Assembly: GCA_016926755.1 (NCBI GenBank)
Contig: JAFGNZ010000263.1
Coordinates: 1 to 43,653, forward strand
Length of the DNA: 43,653 nucleotides
Origin: Myxococcaceae bacterium
GTDB taxonomy: Bacteria > Myxococcota > Myxococcia > Myxococcales > Myxococcaceae
Direction of reading: 5' to 3'
Program-made: the position numbers and the translations under genes
Part shown: piece after piece, positions 41,556 to 43,653 of the stretch
Position numbering within the stretch: the stretch's first letter is position 1
Layout of the letters: every line of letters begins with the position of its first letter
Notes under the pieces: generated by a model
What the model was told of the DNA's origin: nothing
Seen by the model: only the letters and a program-made list of their open reading frames with translations
The model's database searches: none

Positions 41556-43035
41556 TCAGAGAAACGTGATGAGCCGGAAGAACTCGTCCGCCATGCGGCG
41601 ACCGTGCAGCTCCATGTTCCAGTGGGTGCCCGTGAGGATCTCGTATTTGTACCCCGTCGAGGGATCGACAGCAGCCACACCTGTTCTACTCCATTCCAGC
41701 CGCTTGAATTGGTCCCTCAGCTGATTCTCCACGAACTTCCCGCGGGCCATTCGTTCCAACTGCTGCGCTCTCCAGTACTTGCCCTGGGCTCTGGCAGCGC
41801 TGATGGCGTCGAGTTCGGGATCCGTCAATTGGCTGGGGCTCCAGCGGCGGGCGGCCTGCTTTGCGGCGGCCTGGAGCTGGTCTCCCATCGGGTCGGAAGT
41901 CGGGATCTCCTTCACGGACCTGTGGGCGGGCACGTGCCAACGCTGGCCGTTGATGAAGACCTGCCGGTTGCCGAGCCGGTGGCGGATGATGGTGATGACG
42001 GAGCGTGCCTTGCCCTGTGCCACGGCTCCCTCACTGGGGGAGCCGCGCGCCAGGACGGAGAAGGTCCCCTCGGAGGAGGCGGCCACCTGCTCCACCCGGG
42101 CCACGTGCTCCAGGGTCACGCCCTGCGCCTCTGCGTTCGCCGCCGCGCGCCTGAAGCCAGGGAGCTTGGGCAGCTTCTGAGCGAACTTCGCCGCGGTGCC
42201 GCCGAGGGCGGCCGAGACCAGCAGCACCAGCACCTTCGCCGCGTTGTCTCCCAAGGTGCGACCGAAGCGCTCGCTGGCCGCGCGCACGTGGTTGAACGAG
42301 GTGGCCCTGTCCACGTCCACCACCAGGGCCGCCCAGCCGTCCATCAAGCTCCACAAGGTCTCCGCGCCCAGCCAGGCAATGAGCGCTACCGTCATGGACG
42401 CGGCCAGCACCTTGCTTACCGGCTCTGGCAGCAGCCAGAGCGTGAGGTACGCCACGCACGTCCACACGAGCAGGGAGAGCACGGCCCTGGGTTCCACCAT
42501 CTCCTTCAGGGAGTGCTGCACCTGCTGGAGCGCCGGGCGCAGGGACATGGCCAGCGCCAGGGTGTGCACGTCCTCGCGGCTCAAGGAGGGGCCATCGGCC
42601 AGCAAGCCCAGGCAGTCAGCGCCAGCGCCCACCTCATGGCACAGGCGAGCGTACTCGCGCCTGACCTCGGCCGCGTCGAGGGACTCCAGGGGGGCTGTTC
42701 TCGTCCAGCGGGGTCAGCCGCAGCACGCGGCCCGAGCGGACTTCCGCCAGCAGGTGGGTCTCCATCTGCTGAGACATCAACCACTGTGCCTGCTGCCTGG
42801 GATCGGCGGGGGGCGGCACGTGGCGAAGCGCCGCGCCCACGGCTTCCCGAAAGTCTTCGTCCTCCACCTCCACGGGCTCGGTACCCGTGGCGCCCGAGGT
42901 GAGGTCGCGCAGCTCGTAACGGAGCGCGGACACCTGTGCCTCGTGCGGGTCGGTGTTTGCTGGAGGCGGGCGGGGCGTGCTGGCGCAGGCCGTGAGCAGG
43001 GCCAGCGCCAGGGCATCCAGGCGGTCGCATTTCAT
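41556..43035 (-). pseudogene. SitA-like polymorphic toxin lipoprotein, frameshifted
   Basis: Starts at ATG 43035 with GGAGG seven bases upstream. A lipoprotein signal (ALALALLTAC, lipid Cys 17) begins the first piece (42690-43035). The second piece (41556 to about 42689) continues in another frame with REDVHTLALAMS, a double hydrophobic region (LTLWLLPEPVSKVLAASMT, near 42430) and an Ala/Gly-rich region. It ends in a C-terminal toxin domain (about 41860-41556) with the motif GYKYEILTGTHWN and a final FRLITF. Removing one base from the six-G run at 42689-42694 joins both into one frame of 492 residues. The layout matches the SitA toxins of myxobacteria, lipoproteins exchanged between kin cells. 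It is either a real inactivation or a homopolymer sequencing error. Confidence 0.82.
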
Positions 43036-43242
43036 GAGGTAGCCTCCAGCGGCGGGAGGGCCTCAGGTTAGGGGAGCGCGATGGCACGGACGACGATGCG
43101 TCAGGTCACCTCGTCGTCCCACCGCACGGAGTCTTGAGGCACCGTTCTCCCGCCCGCCGCTGGTGGTCTCCTTGACCGCGCAACCGAAGCCAGGACTTCA
43201 AGGGGGAATGTGTGCTTGGCCAGCGCACTTGGTGGGCGTTCG
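43036..43242. other. Upstream region of the toxin gene, with kinase-deletion junction
   Basis: Holds the toxin gene's ribosome-binding site and presumably its promoter. Coming from the right, similarity to the kinase gene stops at 43243 and unrelated sequence begins, so this is the junction where a kinase copy was deleted or replaced. No clear promoter or gene is visible. Confidence 0.4.
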
Positions 43243-43356
43243 CATTGTCCACCGGCACGGCGCGATAGACGGCGCCGTGGATGCCGCGGCCCGCCCAGGC
43301 CACCACGCGCCAATCTCCCACCACGGTGCCTGGGGGAAGGAGCGCGGGGTTCAATG
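43243..43356. repeat. Direct repeat, copy 2 (kinase 5' end)
   Basis: Matches 40716-40829 with three differences in 114 bp. The two copies are in the same orientation about 2.5 kb apart and enclose the complete immunity and toxin genes, so recombination between them could delete or amplify the cassette. Confidence 0.85.
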
Positions 43357-43378
43357 TGGGAGCGCTGAGGATCTCCAT
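43243..43378 (-). pseudogene. Truncated copy of the transmembrane kinase gene
   Basis: From ATG 43378 (MEILSAPTLNPALLPPG) the frame matches the first 45 residues of the kinase at 39274-40851, through the glycine-rich loop WAGRGIHGAVYRAVPVDN. Similarity then stops abruptly, and the frame runs on as unrelated Arg/Ser-rich sequence to 43106. The catalytic Lys, HRD and DFG regions are absent, so no kinase activity is possible. Confidence 0.85.
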
Positions 43379-43494
43379 GGCGTGTTTCAAGTAGGGGAGA
43401 ACATCCAGAGCTCTGAGGAGCAGTAGGCCGGGGTGGTTGGCGGCAGGGCGTTTGGGGCGAGGAGGGGCAGTGCCAGCACGGGACGACGCGGGGA

Positions 43495-43560
43495 TCAGTA
43501 CAGGACGCCGTTCAGCTTCTCGAGGTTGGTCTGAAGAGCCTCTGTGCCAAGGCGGTAGGG
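43495..43560 (-). pseudogene. Remnant of a second immunity-gene 3' end
   Basis: The last codons read GTEALQTNLEKLNGVLY-stop, closely matching the end of the 40929-41528 protein (PEAIRATLEKLDGVLY). An in-frame stop lies about 20 codons upstream. A second frame just upstream reads LSDNPTAL, comparable to SAPELAKR-type residues, so a frameshift has occurred. The remnant lies 116 bp upstream of the kinase remnant, the same order as the intact immunity-kinase pair. Confidence 0.7.
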
Positions 43561-43653
43561 TTGTCAGACAGGTGTGCGCCAGGAGAAGCCTGGCCGAGGA
43601 GGAAGCGATGTAGGAGCTGAAACTTCGGTGAGTCACCCTGCGGGTTCAACCCC

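Noticed and set aside
43106-43636. A complete small kinase gene at the right edge
   Set aside because: Only the first 45 residues resemble a kinase and all catalytic motifs are missing. It is treated as a truncated remnant.

Overview
The window looks like chromosomal DNA of a myxobacterium, most likely of the Cystobacter/Archangium/Stigmatella/Hyalangium group. The signs are very GC-rich coding DNA with strong third-position bias, two Ser/Thr protein kinases of myxobacterial type, a sigma-54 enhancer-binding protein, Sit-type polymorphic toxin lipoproteins, and a giant secreted mosaic protein. I see no rRNA, tRNA, CRISPR array or insertion sequence. The genus is inferred from protein style only.

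Layout, left to right. (1) 1-2260: a minus-strand unit with a lipoprotein carrying a PD-(D/E)XK-like nuclease domain (1092-2135), an uncharacterised protein in the immunity position (226-1029), and the first codons of another gene leaving the left edge. (2) 2261-5267: aldose-1-epimerase-like protein, proline-catabolic dehydrogenase PruA, and a receiver-only response regulator, all minus. (3) 5658-22478: one minus-strand gene for a secreted protein of about 5606 residues. It has an HEXXH peptidase-like head, an alpha/alpha-barrel segment, CARDB, Ig-like, FlgD-Ig-like and FnIII-like modules, a discoidin-like module, two TolB-like beta-propellers and a separate C-terminal region. (4) 22943-30028, plus strand: a Ser/Thr kinase fused to a STAND-type ATPase and helical repeats, a membrane protein, a thiolase, two very small proteins, and a rhomboid-fold protein without visible catalytic residues. 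(5) 30035-33407: an XylR/DmpR/MopR-type aromatic-sensing sigma-54 activator, divergent from an extradiol dioxygenase plus YceI pair. A sigma-54 promoter match and two palindromes lie between them, and a strong terminator follows. (6) 33418-39113: a 1397-residue repeat-rich, Pro/Glu-rich protein with a conserved C-terminal domain, then a TPR/MA-type metallopeptidase. (7) 39274-43653: a transmembrane Ser/Thr kinase, a pentapeptide-like protein (candidate immunity protein), a frameshifted SitA-like toxin lipoprotein, and decayed copies of the kinase start and immunity end.

How it fits together. Both ends of the window carry contact-dependent kin-discrimination material: lipoprotein toxins with nuclease-like C-termini followed by partner genes. 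At the right end the toxin, immunity and kinase order is partly repeated, which suggests the kinase travels with the cassette. The centre holds a giant surface or secreted protein divergent from a large signalling kinase. The aromatic sensor, dioxygenase and YceI genes form a compact inducible unit with its regulatory DNA visible. The strongest leads are the giant mosaic protein, the repeated toxin-immunity-kinase cassette, and the sigma-54-controlled dioxygenase unit.
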